A stretch of DNA of 64,000 nt, from assembly GCA_963682025.1 (NCBI GenBank), contig OY821517.1, forward strand, positions 227,749,472-227,813,471. Direction: 5' to 3'. Shown in pieces: positions 29,500 through 40,138 of the stretch; positions within the stretch are counted from its first letter, which is position 1; each line of letters opens with the position of its first letter. Under the pieces are notes generated by a model that saw only the letters and a list, made by a program, of their open reading frames with translations, ran no database searches and had not been told where the DNA came from. The position numbers were made by a program, and so were the translations under genes. Source of the DNA: Cordilura impudica. Its lineage: Eukaryota; Arthropoda; Insecta; Diptera; Scathophagidae.

Positions 29500-29958
29500 A
29501 TGAATACCATACAGATTGAAAAAGCGCTTTTAAAAAACAAAGCTACCCGAAAGTATTTCCAAGGTGTTTTTGCTTCAGATAAACTTCCAAAGCGTATACC
29601 TAAGCGTCCAGCTATCTTTATTGCCAATACAGATCCATCATACAAAACAGGACAGCATTGGATTGCATTTTATTTTGACGTTTATAATAATGCTGAGTAT
29701 TTTGATTCTTATGGACAACAGCCCTTAAATTTAGAATTTCTAACATTTTTAGAAAATAACAGCAACAACTTTAAAATCAATAAACAGCAACTACAGGGAT
29801 ATTTTTCAAAGACTTGTGGTCATTATTGCTTACTTTATAGTTTATATAAATCACAGCAAAAACGTTTGAAACTATTTTTAAGTCAATTTAGAAAAACTGA
29901 TTATAATTTTAATGATAAAAAAGTAGTTCAACAATGTAAAAAATATTTCTCGCTGTAA
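29500..29958 (+). CDS. Adenain-like cysteine protease (capsid maturation)
   Basis: 152 codons. Catalytic residues are visible: His in GQHWIAFYF (about 53), Asp in AEYFDSYGQ (about 69) and Cys in SKTCGHYCLLYS (about 106), with a Gln shortly before it for the oxyanion hole. This is the ULP1/adenain fold used by adenoviruses and Polintons to cleave virion precursors. It starts 3 nt after the MCP stop and is intact. Confidence 0.9.
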   Translation: MNTIQIEKALLKNKATRKYFQGVFASDKLPKRIPKRPAIFIANTDPSYKTGQHWIAFYFDVYNNAEYFDSYGQQPLNLEFLTFLENNSNNFKINKQQLQGYFSKTCGHYCLLYSLYKSQQKRLKLFLSQFRKTDYNFNDKKVVQQCKKYFSL

Positions 29959-30066
29959 AAGATAAGTTATCGATATATCTACATATTAAATAAAACAAAA
30001 TGGATTTTAAATTTTGACTTTTATTTGTTTTCTTTATTTTCAAAAAATTAAAATTTATTAATATTT

Positions 30067-30564
30067 TTATATAGAATTTCTATATATATTGTTTATCAAA
30101 CTTTCATTTTGGCGGTAGGCTTGTACTAATAATAACTCATCAGATAAGTCATCTTGTGAGTCCCATAAATTATATGTGATTTGAGGTGGTGGTGGTGTTT
30201 CAGGTGTCTCAGGAATCCAATCCTCTATATTCAAGAAACCCATTTGGTTGGTGGGTATTTCATCAATCAATTCTCCGCTAAGGAACAGCATATCATATGA
30301 ATTTTTATATGAAGAAACATCAGGAGTATCAAATGAAGAAACATTATGAGTAGAGATTCGCTCTATCTCATTTTCAATGAGACAGTTTGTTGTGTGTATT
30401 ACGTAGTTGGATACACCCGGTATGTATTTACTGCAGTAAACACATTCTACGCTGGGAGTGTTTTCCATACACTCCAAACTATTTTCCATGTGTTTGAGGA
30501 ATTCTGATTCATCCTCATAGAAAATGGTGCAGAGCGAGCACTTAAAAAAATTCATGTTTTCCAT
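30067..30564 (-). CDS. TIR-borne zinc-finger protein, right copy
   Basis: 165 codons, mirror copy of 17162-17611. It has the same two fingers and identical residues through about position 95, then a few substitutions. After the shared PPPPQITYN it has a different tail (WDSQDDLSDELLLVQAYRQN) that is acidic then polar and may be the original C-terminus. It is transcribed inward, toward the protease gene end. Confidence 0.65.
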   Translation of the reverse strand: MENMNFFKCSLCTIFYEDESEFLKHMENSLECMENTPSVECVYCSKYIPGVSNYVIHTTNCLIENEIERISTHNVSSFDTPDVSSYKNSYDMLFLSGELIDEIPTNQMGFLNIEDWIPETPETPPPPQITYNLWDSQDDLSDELLLVQAYRQNESLINNIYRNSI

Positions 30565-31700
30565 TTTTAATTAATTTTTGTTATTTTTTTATTTCGATCA
30601 AAATTTGTAATTAATAGTTTCCCGTGTAGTTGACTACTGAACGAAATGAAACTATTTTTCCTTAATATTATTTTGGTTAATCTATCCGTAGTTATGATAA
30701 ACAATAATTTAATCTGTCTTCACTACACATAACATAGGAAAAAGGTACCCAATTTCCAATAAGTAACGTATTTTTAAAAGTGTTGTTATTTATTTTAATT
30801 TTAATCAAATCTATTTATGATTTATTAACCAGGCTTATCATTTTCCAAAACTATGCCTTTTTATAAGGATTTTATGATCATGTTAAAACACTAATGTTTA
30901 TCTAGATTTTTGTTATATACATAAAAATTTTCAAACATGTGTAGTGATAAGTGACCACATTTATGTTTCTATTGGTTTTATTGTTTACAAACTGTCGATT
31001 TGTTTCAATCATGTTTAGTTTTGATTCAAGTGTTTTGGTATGTTTCTATTTGTTTTATTGTTTACAAACTGTCGATTTGTTGCAATCTTGCAATTGTGTG
31101 GTAAATTTTTATATGTATGCATTTTATGTATCATGCGCACGGAGATTTTAGAAAGTATTTTTCAGTTGATTAGAAGTAATTTAATCTGTCTTCGCTACAC
31201 ATAGCAAAGTAAAAAGTTATTCAATGTTATAGTAAAAAGTTATTCAACTTTGCGCCATCTAACGGGGCAAAAATTGAAAAATTCCTGGTTCTCCTATAAA
31301 CCTGGTTCTGCTATAGACCTCAACCAAACAGTTAGTTAGTATAGACACCAACCAAACTAATTTCAATAGTCTTGTCCTCAAGTTAGTTAGTATAGACCTT
31401 GATTAGAAGTAATTTAATCTGTCTTCGCTACACATAGCAAAGTAAAAAGTTATTCAATGTTATAGTAAAAAGTTATTCAACTTTGCGCCATCTAACGGGG
31501 CAAAAATTGAAAAATTCCTGGTTCTCCTATAAACCTGGTTCTGCTATAGACCTCAACCAAACAGTTAGTTAGTATAGACACCAACCAAACTAATTTCAAT
31601 AGTCTTGTCCTCAAGTTAGTTAGTATAGACCTCAACCAAACAGCGCCATCTAACGGTGGCGAAAATGAAAAATTCCTGGTTCTCCTATATCTTATCTACT
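30167..31700 (-). repeat. Right terminal inverted repeat of the Polinton
   Basis: 1534 bp: the 1301-bp TIR plus one extra 233-bp tandem copy. The terminus is TATCTTATCTACT, inverse of the left AGTAGATAAGATA, followed by the AATGAC duplication at 31701-31706. Confidence 0.93.
31168..31633. repeat. 233-bp tandem duplication in the right TIR
   Basis: The block beginning 'gattagaagtaatttaatct' at 31168 recurs at 31401 with a 233-bp period. The second copy merges into the outer TIR near 31633. The left TIR has a single copy. Confidence 0.9.
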
Positions 31701-31706
31701 AATGAC
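31701..31706. repeat. Right target site duplication of the Polinton (AATGAC)
   Basis: Pairs with 16253-16258. The host RT reading resumes here with DKFPLTRLDDIL. Confidence 0.95.
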
Positions 31707-32646
31707 AAATTTCCTTTAACGCGTTTAGACGATATCTTGGATAAATTGGGTAGAGCTAAATATTTTTCGACATTGGACATAACAAGTTCTTTTCACCAAA
31801 TCGAACTTGACCATCAATCACGTCCTTATACAGCTTTTTCTACTCCAAATGGTCATTACCAATACACAAGACTATCTTTCGGTCTGAAAATATCATCTAA
31901 CAGCTTTCAACGCATGCTGACTATAGCATTGTCGGGTTTGGAATCTGAAGCTTTCCTATATGTAGATGATATCATAATTTTTGGTTGTAGTCTAAATCAC
32001 CATAACAACAATCTGATAAAAGTTTTCGACAAACTACGGAAATACAATTTAAAGCTGAACGCTAGTAAATGTTGTTTTTTAAAACCTGAAGTAGTATATC
32101 TAGGACACTTAATAACACCAAAGGGTATAAAACCAGACCCAGAAAAATTTGAAGCAATTAAAAATATCCTGTACCAAAAATGCTGACGATGTTAGACGAT
32201 TTGTAGCATTTTGCAACTACTACAGACGTTTCATAGAAAATTTTGCCGACATAGCAAATTGTTTGAACAAATTGTTGAAAAAGGTCAAAAATTCGAATGG
32301 AAGAATGTAAAACTGCATTTGAAACACTGAAAAATAGACTAATAAGTCCGCCCATTTTATAATACCCTAATTTCGAAAAACCATTTATACTAACAACTGA
32401 CGCATCTGATTTTGCGTTAGGTGCCGTGTTATCGCAAGGTGAAATTGGAGAAGATAGACCAATATCTTTTGCCAGTCGATCGCTTAACAAACACGAGAGA
32501 AATAAGTCAGTAATTGAGAAAGAATTACTTGGTATACACTGGGGTATACAATTTTCAGACCTTATTTATTCGGTAGAAAATTTATAGTAGTACCCGACCA
32601 TCGTCCACTCATTGCACTATTTACACATAAAAATCCAAGTTCCAAA
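31701..32646 (+). pseudogene. pol: Reverse transcriptase and RNase H of the 412-like relic
   Basis: The open part to 32186 shows FPLTRLDDILDKLG, YFSTLDITSSFHQIEL, the SFGLKISSNSFQ box, FLYVDDIIIFG and VVYLGHLITPKG. After 32160 the frame shifts more than once. RNase H remnants follow ([17 protein letters not shown] near 32390-32440; [13 protein letters not shown]). An open frame from 31656 begins inside the Polinton TIR and is not a real start. Confidence 0.75.
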
Positions 32647-34029
32647 TTGACTAGAATTCGATTGGAATTATCTGACTACGATTTTCAGATAATTTACAAA
32701 AAAGGGAAAAATACCACTAGTGCACATGCTCTATCTAGAATTCAATTAGATTCCGATAAATTGAAGACAACGATGCCTCAAAACATTGATGAAAGTATAA
32801 AGAAATCGCTGGTGATATCGAGAAATATGAAAAGAGGAATGATACAAGCTGAAGAAAAAGAGAACAAAAATAAAAGAGAAAATGAGCCTGATCAACTCAA
32901 AATGTGGGAGTGTACATCTATGAATGATATAAAACTTGCAGTAAACCTGAAGTTCATAATGGAAAAGTCGACTAGAGAATTCAAAATTGAGAAAAATCTT
33001 GCTTTAAATCAAATGGCCATCAGATGTAGCAATAATCCCGTTTATATATGTAATATGTTGGAGAAACTACCTTCTGTTTTAAGCAGATTGAATTGTGTTA
33101 TGTTCGCACTAGAAAAAAGTGACGAAATTTTTAAGAAAATAAAAATAGAGAAAATGAAAGAAATAATAAATAAAAGTAAAGGAAATGACATCAGAATTCT
33201 CATATATAGTAAACCTCAAAGAGTAATAGTAGAAAAAGAAAAAAGGAAATTAATTAAATTGTATCACGACACACCATGCGGAGGACATTTCGGAATAAGG
33301 AAAACATTAATGAAACTAAAACAGAAATACATATGGAGAAATATGAACAAGATCGTAAAGGAATATGTATCAACGTGTGATCTTTGCCAAAGGAGCAAAC
33401 AAGTAAGACACACTAGAGAACCATTAAGTGTAACAGACACACCGGGAAATAGCTTTAGCACTGTAGTTATCGACACAGTTGGACCATTACGCCCTTCGAA
33501 AAATTTTCGCTACATTTTAACTATGCAGTGTGAACTCACTAAGTATGTGATAGCAGTCCCGATGGAAACAAAAGAGGCTAAGAGTATAGCGAAAAGCCTA
33601 ATAGAAAACTTGATATTAAAATATGGCATTTTTAAAACTCTAAAATCTGATAGAGGTACAGAGTTTGTGAACGAACTAATGAAAGAAATATGCAATTTGT
33701 TAAGAATCGAGCAAAAATTGTCTACACCATATCACCATGAGACTTTGGGTACCATAGAAAGAAATCATAGAACGTTGAATGAATACTTCTTGTCATTCGT
33801 AAATAATGATAACTGGAGTGATTGGATAGCTTATTATTCTTTCGCTTACAATATAACACCACATGTAGATACCAATTATTCTCCATTTGAGTTAATTTTT
33901 GGTAAATTACCTAGATTACCGGGTGAACAAATTATGAATAATGATAGGGTATACAACTTAGACAATTATGCTAATGAATTAAAAATGAGGCTAAAAATTT
34001 CATTGGAAAATGCTAAAAAAACTAATTGA
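32647..34029 (+). pseudogene. pol: RNase H end and integrase of the 412-like relic
   Basis: 460 codons. The end of RNase H is FQIIYKKGKNTT. The integrase has its HHCC finger (GHFGIRKTLMKLKQKYIW, then CDLCQRSK), catalytic D in VVIDTVGPLRP, D in KSDRGTEFV and E in TIERNHRTL. This is the longest intact stretch of the relic. It ends by frameshift around 34020. Confidence 0.75.
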
Positions 34030-34255
34030 AATTACGAAAAAGAATAGAAGTTTAGAATCATATAACAAAATTAATAGGATAGATCTTAACATAGAATATT
34101 TAGTGCTAGTAAAATTAGAAACTAGGAAAAAGAACCAAAGGCCATATAATGGACCATATGAAATTATAGATATAAATAATTTAAATGTAACTATAAGAAT
34201 AAATGGAAAAGAAAAAACTGTACATAAAAATTTATTGAAAAAATACAATAGATAA
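34010..34255 (+). pseudogene. pol: C-terminal integrase fragment of the 412-like relic
   Basis: 81 codons overlapping the previous frame, one register off. The basic tail includes a GPY-type motif (RPYNGPYEIIDIN) and ends KKYNR. It is the proper end of pol, displaced by one frameshift. Confidence 0.65.
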
Positions 34256-34712
34256 CTAAGACAAAAATTTAAAAAATTGTAATATAATAATAAATTTTAA
34301 TACTATCAGCATTTATAATAAGAATAACATGTATAGAAAAAAAAAAAAAAAAAAATTTTTTTTATTATCTAAGTATCACTTGTAACAAATTTTTTTATTG
34401 TATAATTATTATGTCATTTAAACACAAGAATAATATGTATAAAGAAAAAACAAAATTTTTTGTAATAAAATAATTATTATGTCACTTAGTAACTAATTCA
34501 AACATCAACAAGAAATTTGTAACATAAACGTAATTATTATGGTATTTAGTCACTACTTACAATATGTTCAAATATCAAAGAAATTTTTTTTTAAAAAAAG
34601 AACACAACTTATAGCGTATTCAAATTTCAAAACCAACCAAACAACAGCAATTAAGTGAAATCACACAATTTCTGTAAACACAAATGGTGTGATTTAACTG
34701 AAAGGGTAGGGG
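34256..34712 (+). other. 3' non-coding part of the 412-like relic with polypurine tract
   Basis: AT-rich, no frame. It ends in 'gaaagggtagggg' (34700-34712), a good polypurine tract directly before TGTAGTGTATG, the likely LTR start. An env gene is absent. Confidence 0.6.
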
Positions 34713-35395
34713 TGTAGTGTATGCATGACGTCACACACAAACTAAATATAAACAATGAAAATATGTGTCATGCACTACTATACAGCCAATATTGTGTTGA
34801 GTTCTAGACATAGAGGCGCGTATAACAAGTGTTCATAAAAATAACAAGTGTGACTAAACATGTATGAATATCCCAGGTCAGCTACAAATTAATAAACGAC
34901 CATTTTTTGTTTTGATTTAATGTAAACAATTAGAGTAAAAGTTTAAAGTTACATTGTAAATACGAAAGCAGTATATTACAATGAAAATATTTTGAAGTGT
35001 TGAGTAACATTCAATAATCACGAAAGTTACTCAATGCACTATATTCTTTACAGAGAAATGCTTTCTAAATTGCTGGGATATTGATACAAATCCATATAGT
35101 TTAGATAGATTTAAATATAGAATAAGAACCCTAAAATAATCAGAAATCATTGAGTGACTTTAAATGTCACTCAATACTAGACTAGTTATAAGAATCTCAT
35201 TGTAGCTTTATAAGCAAAGAAAAATCAAATAAAGCAACGATTGTTTTACAAAACATCTAAGTGAACACTTCGCTTTATTTAAAATAGCGAACAACGCTCC
35301 TAGATGAGCGTATGTTTCTTTAAGAATATAGAAACATATATTCCAATAAACGCTCCTTTAGATGAGCGAATGTTTCTTAGGACCGAAACATTACA
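34713..35395 (+). repeat. Probable 3' LTR of the 412-like relic
   Basis: 683 bp starting TGTAGTGTATGCATG after the polypurine tract and ending GAAACATTACA. AATAAAG near 35228 could be the poly(A) signal. The repeated motif 'gctcctagatgagcg/gctcctttagatgagcg' lies near the end. No second copy exists in the window, so the boundaries rest on TG...CA and context. Confidence 0.55.
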
Positions 35396-36402
35396 GAATG
35401 CTTTGCCTCCTGGACAGAAGACACCTGGTGAAGCCCCCTAGACTTTTTGCTCCCCCGTTTAAAACCAGAAAAACTCAACAAGATGAATACCTTGACGAAA
35501 TTTTTATGCCATTATACTCATTAGATATCCACATTTTAAAAGATTCTGATGGTATTGGGCTCACCGTTGCACAACGAAACGATTTGGACAAATTATTGCT
35601 TTCCAATGATAATATTTTAAAGAATGAACTAGTGCAACACCTTTTGCTATTCACTGCATTCATATGGAGGAACATGATCCAATAGCTATCCCACCATATC
35701 GGTTATCGCCAACTAGAAAACATGAAACATGAAAGATGAAATTCTAAAGATGATAAAATTAGGAGTCATTGTCGAGTGTCAGTCAGCATGGGCTGCTCCT
35801 GTGGTGATAACACCAAAGAAAACGTGTGGAATCCGAGTATGTGTAGACTATCGTGAGCTAAATGCTATTGCCAAACCATATCGTTATCCATTGCCCAGAG
35901 TTGATGATATACTACATGAAGCTAAAGCAACTAACTATATGTCAACACTTGATTTGCAAAACGGCTACTGGCAAATAGGAGTTCGTTTGTGACTCCATTT
36001 GGTACGTACAAGTTCACTCGTATGCCATTGGGTTTACGAAATGCTCCAGCCACTTTTCAGAGACTTACTAATCGGTTGAAAACATCTCTGGGAGACACAT
36101 ATTTAGATGACATCATCTCATGCTCTTCCAGTTTTGAACAACATTTAAAAGATTTACAACTAATATTTAAGCGACTTAGAGAATTTGGTCTAAAAGTTAA
36201 CTTACGCAAATGTAGATTCACTTGCAGTGAAGTAATATATTTGGGTCATGTGCTAACACCTAAAGGTATCATGACAGATCCAGAAAAGGTAACTGCTTTG
36301 AGTCAGCGCAACGAACCAAGGAATGTGAAGGAAATGCTTTCCTTTTTTGCAAGCTTGCTCTTGGTATCGCCGCTTTATACCATCTTTTGCCGATGTGTCT
36401 AA
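35396..36402 (+). pseudogene. pol: Reverse transcriptase of a second decayed Gypsy element
   Basis: Broken into at least three registers. Protein traces: FKTRKTQQDEYLDEIFMPLY, then VVITPKKTCGIRVCVDYREL, STLDLQNGYWQIGV, FTRMPLGLRNAPATFQRL, TYLDDIISCS and VIYLGHVLTPKGI. Protease and gag are missing, so the copy is 5' truncated next to the LTR ending at 35395. Confidence 0.7.
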
Positions 36403-36900
36403 ACCATTATCAGCGCTGTCTAAGAAGAATGCCTTGTGGAAGTGGTCCACCGAACAACAACAAGCTTTTAATCATCTTAAAACCCTACTGACATCCGCAC
36501 CTATATTGAAGCAAGCCGTAAATGACGAGCCATTTGTTTTGAAAACGGATGCTAGTGGCTATGCACTTGGTGCAGTTTTGCTCCAGGGGGAGGGTGCAGA
36601 TATGCACCCAGCAGACTACTGTCTAACGCTGAACAGAACTACTCTACCATTGAACGTCAAGCCCTGGCAATTGTATGGGCTGTGCAGGAATTCCGTGGTT
36701 GCATAGAGGGAGCTTCTGTGAAACTCATCACAGATCATCAACCATTAAAATGGTTAATGACTATAAAATCACCAACTGGTAGCTGGTAAGATGGGCGCTG
36801 TTGTTACAACCATTCAATATAAATATTGAATACAAACCTGGGAAAACCAATGTTATGCCGAAACGTTATCCAGACCACCATGTAAAAATTATCATGATGA
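36347..36900 (+). pseudogene. pol: RNase H part of the second decayed Gypsy element
   Basis: Starts WYRRFIPSFADVSKPLSAL and carries FVLKTDASGYALGAVLLQ; frameshifts follow near 36600-36700. 'LITDHQPLKWL' is readable around 36725-36755, then 'WKPGKTN'-like remnants in broken frames. Confidence 0.65.
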
Positions 36901-37063
36901 GAAAAATCCATGTGATATTTGTGCTTTTTCCATCGAAATTCCAAGAAAAAGTCCCATCGAAATAAGAGAAGAACAATTGAAGGACCCGGAACTGAAGGTA
37001 ATTATTGAATGTTTTGAAAACAATAGTTAAGATATAACATACTGGTCAAAATGAGGCTATGTA

Positions 37064-37893
37064 ATGAACGATGCTATATTATACTGCTACAATAACGAAG
37101 ACTGTGAAGATGCTCAACTTGTGATACCCAGAGATGAAAGAATGGAAATCCTTAACTACTACCACAATGATGAAACTGCCGGTCACTATTGTATTGAGAG
37201 AACTACACACAAAATAACGTCAAAATACTATTGGCCTGGTATTCGAAAAGACGTCGTAAAACATGTCAAAGAATGTATTGAATGCCAAAGATATAAAGCA
37301 ACAAATTTAAAACCAGTAGGCCTTTACCAGACTATATCAAGTAATCAACGTTTTGAAGTGGTTGCTCTTGATTTGTTTGGTCCACTGCCTGTTTCGCCAA
37401 GAGGGTTCCAGTGTTTTTACGATATGGTATACCTATGAAAGTCATCAGCGATAATGGTGTTCAATTTGTTTCCGCTGTTATGCAAAAAGTAGTTTTTTGT
37501 TTGAATAAACAACATGTGCTCACATCAGTGTATCATCCCGAGGCCAATACAGTTGAACGTAAAAATCGAAACTTGAAGGCACAACTAGCAATATTAGTTG
37601 GAAATGATCATCTGAATTGGGATGAAAAACTCCCAAGTATCCGTTTCGCAATGAACACAACATATTGTCAAAGTACAAAGTATACAGCAGCGTATTTAAC
37701 ATTTGGGCGACAATTAAGAACCTTATGTGATGTGCAACATGACATCAGAGCCATTGTTCAGTCTGAGAATTTTGTAGCTGAAATCACACCATATCATTAT
37801 ATCTTAACAGATGTCTTCAAGGACGCCAAAGAAAATGTAAATAAACAACAAGATGATAACAAACACCATTTGAAGTTGGATCTAAAGTTTTAG
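37064..37893 (+). pseudogene. pol: Integrase of the second decayed Gypsy element, core deletion
   Basis: The finger is present (NDETAGHYCIERTTHK, then CIECQRYK), then ALDLFGPLPVSPRGF with the first catalytic D. The sequence then jumps directly to VFLRYGIPMKVISDNGVQF: about 45 residues between the first and second catalytic Asp are missing. E is in NTVERKNR. The two open frames (37064-37438, 37411-37893) differ by one register at the deletion. Confidence 0.7.
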
Positions 37894-37943
37894 TTACTAC
37901 ACACGTTTTAAGTAACAGTAACAAAGGTGTTACATCCAAGTTT

Positions 37944-38180
37944 GTGCCAAAGCGAGATGGTCCATACGTCGTCATTGAACGAAAAGGAACAATATCATAT
38001 GTAATTGATCATGAAGATGACGTCAATTTACCATTGGGAACCTATCACGCATCAGCCTTAACGCCAGTGGTGGGCTCATCTGATGAAGTCTTGCAGCCAA
38101 TTAGAATGTTGCGAAGAAGAGGTCGCCCACGAAAATGTTCGCTGATACCTCATCGGGACGTTATCGGCATCAGACGGTGA
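37944..38180 (+). pseudogene. Integrase C-terminus with an AT-hook-like motif
   Basis: 78 codons: RDGPYVVIERKGTISYVI (GPY-type domain), ALTPVVGSS, then a basic tail MLRRRGRPRKCSL. The RGRPRK core is an AT-hook, which binds the minor groove of AT-rich DNA. It continues the previous integrase after a frameshift near 37893. Confidence 0.6.
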
Positions 38181-38694
38181 GACTGAAGCAGTCTACATTT
38201 ATATTCTTAATTCAATTCATATTACTACTAAACTTATTTAAATTCATTCATTTTTCCATTAACTATTATTTAACATTTGAAATTAACGTTCAATTTAACT
38301 TTAATAATTAATTTTGATACAACTCTACATATTTTACTTTGATTTTGAATTTAACGGATATTTATCATTCATTTACAAAATACAACACTGTTGATATTAA
38401 TGTATTAGTTCTATTACATATTGATAAACGTATACATATGGTATAAATAGAGCGTCACTTGTGAACATTTTTCAATTAGCTTTCTGCCGTTAAACAGAAC
38501 ACATCTAATACCTAGGCTTTAATTAGTTCCAGGTGGGATATTTCTGCTAAAAACTAAAGAATCCTAATAAAAACCATTTTAAATAAGAAAAGAATATAGT
38601 TTTTTTTAATTATTTAACGAACGCATACAATCTTCGAATTAAGATTGATACAAATTTATATATTAATAATTCAGTTGATGTGTTCTAAATTTCA
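38181..38694 (+). other. Possible LTR remnant, no gene
   Basis: Holds a TATA box 'ggtataaataga' at about 38440-38451 and, 110-130 bases on, 'taataaaaacc' like a poly(A) signal. This promoter-plus-polyA layout could be the 3' LTR of the second decayed Gypsy element, but there is no partner copy here. Confidence 0.35.
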
Positions 38695-39290
38695 AGTTGT
38701 TATTTCCGACGTTTTAATGTGATTTTGTAAAATTCAATTGATATTTTCTAATTTATGATTGGAATTCTGAATTCCAATTTTTAGAAGTGATATTTTCTTA
38801 AATTTGAATGGAAAACTTAAATGGTGCAATTTTGAATTTATGTGAATAGTAATGCGTTAGTAATTATACACATTTTAAATTTATATATAATCGCAATTAG
38901 ATAATCGCAAGTAGGTAAATCAGAATAATAATTGTATATGCATAACTATGTAGAACTGTTTTGAAAGCAAAAAACTCATTGCTTCTTCTTTACTCAGCTC
39001 TGTATATACTTTCAACATTGTTCTGTTTGATATCTAATTGAAAATGTTGACATTCATGGTAAAATAGAAATAACTATTGCAAAGCTAATTAGAACGAAAA
39101 TTGTGGTGCCATCTACTGTGGCATAGTCACACTGAGCAAAATAAAGTGACACTCTGTTAATGCGGAATAAATGCATTTTCCCTAAAACAAAACATTGCAG
39201 AATTTTATATAAATAAAATAATATACCAATTTATTTTTAACATGCGGTTATTATGTATATGTATATGGAATATATGTTTATTATTTACAT
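38695..39290 (-). repeat. Family R copy B, reverse orientation
   Basis: Reverse complement of the 300-950 part of copy A. Shared blocks include 'gagcaaaataaagtgacact' at 39135-39154 and 'atagaaataactattgcaaa' near 39064. More diverged than copies A, C and E. Confidence 0.7.
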
Positions 39291-39691
39291 ACAGTCGCTC
39301 ACATCTTATTTGATGCAGATGAATTTTGTATGTTTAAAAATATATATTTAAAAATTTAGTTCTGAAAATACAAAAACGACATATGTGGTTTAGTTAATAA
39401 TTATCTGTTATATATATTTACCAAAAAAAAAAAAATATCTGCTTTAAGTTCTCTAGAAACTCAAAATACAAAATAAGGTACAAAATTCAGGCCACAGCTT
39501 AAATGATGCAATTTAAAAAAACATTAAATATAAAGGATTTACTGTAATTTTGAAATTTTTTCAATTGCTTAGTATTCAGTAGGATATCCTTTATTATCTA
39601 TAACCGCTTGAAGCCTATTCGGCATAGAGTCCACTACCTTTTTTTTTATAATCTGGATCTATTTCAATCCCACTCTTTTTGCAACACCTTT
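39291..39691 (-). mobile_element. Tc1-like fragment: one TIR plus transposase C-terminus
   Basis: Outer repeat 'cttatttgatgcagatg' (39306-39322) and an inner related repeat 'cttaaatgatgcaattt' (39498-39514) form an IR/DR-type end. On the minus strand from about 39690 to 39570 the text reads VVDSMPNRLQAVIDNKGYPT, the usual C-terminus of Tc1 transposases. The rest of the gene is cut off by the mini-me copy at 39692. Confidence 0.65.
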
Positions 39692-40138
39692 TTATACCCT
39701 CCACTCCTGTGTGCAGAGGGTATATTATAAGTTTGTCATTCCGTTTGTAATAATTAGAAAAAAAATTTGGACTCCATAAAATATATATATTTGTGATCCT
39801 TATAACAACCGGAGTTGATATAGCGATGTCCGTTTGTGGAAATCACTATGACGGCATCAATCGGGCAGCTAGGGCGCTCGTTCATATAAAAAATGATTCA
39901 ATGACATCCTGAGAAGTTTGCTATTTAAAATCGTCCAAATCGGTCGATAAGGGCCCGAGATTTGAATGAAGAACTAAAAAAAGTCTTGAAAAAAAAATGT
40001 TATTTTCTTTGCTGTTCTTGTCACGATCACGCCCTCAATAGGATAGCTAAGGCGATCATTTTTAGTGAGAATGATTCATCGAATTCGTTGGGAAGATTTC
40101 TATTTCAAAAATCATCAAAATCGGTGGAACAGGTCCAG
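39692..40138 (+). repeat. mini-me-type repeat, copy 1 left half
   Basis: Starts TTATACCCTCCACTCC. It has the conserved core: a TA-rich run (tatatatatttgtgatcc), then 'gagttgatatagcgatgtcc' and a decayed GTCY tract (gtccgtttgtgg). It breaks at CCAG (40135-40138), where the 10.6-kb LTR element is inserted, and resumes at 50714. The (TA)n plus GTCYn layout is the published hallmark of dipteran mini-me elements. Confidence 0.7.

Larger units (their letters stand above)
16259..31700. mobile_element. Maverick/Polinton, 15.4 kb, complete ends
   Basis: The element starts AGTAGATAAG and ends with the inverse complement, with 1301-bp terminal inverted repeats (the right one carries an extra 233-bp duplication) and a 6-bp duplication AATGAC. 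It encodes all core Polinton functions: integrase with chromodomain, protein-primed DNA polymerase B, packaging ATPase, adenain-type protease, major and minor capsid proteins, plus small accessory proteins. The left arm runs left to right, the polymerase runs right to left facing the integrase, and the virion genes run left to right. It sits in the RT gene of a Gypsy relic. A stop codon in polB suggests this copy is not fully functional. Confidence 0.97.
13707..35395 (+). mobile_element. Degenerate 412/mdg1-like Gypsy element, split by the Polinton
   Basis: Plus-strand relic in two parts, 13707-16258 and 31701-35395, separated by the Polinton. It keeps gag, protease, RT, RNase H and integrase in order and a probable 3' LTR (34713-35395), but no 5' LTR or primer site is visible, so the 5' end is truncated. 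Several in-frame stops and frameshifts show it is old. Integrase and RT features (YVDDIIIFG, SDRGTEF) fit the 412/mdg1 branch; that placement is inference. Confidence 0.8.

Noticed and set aside
31656..31700. Apparent N-terminus of the 176-codon RT frame within the Polinton TIR
   Set aside because: The open frame merely extends into the TIR; the true RT sequence begins at the target duplication.
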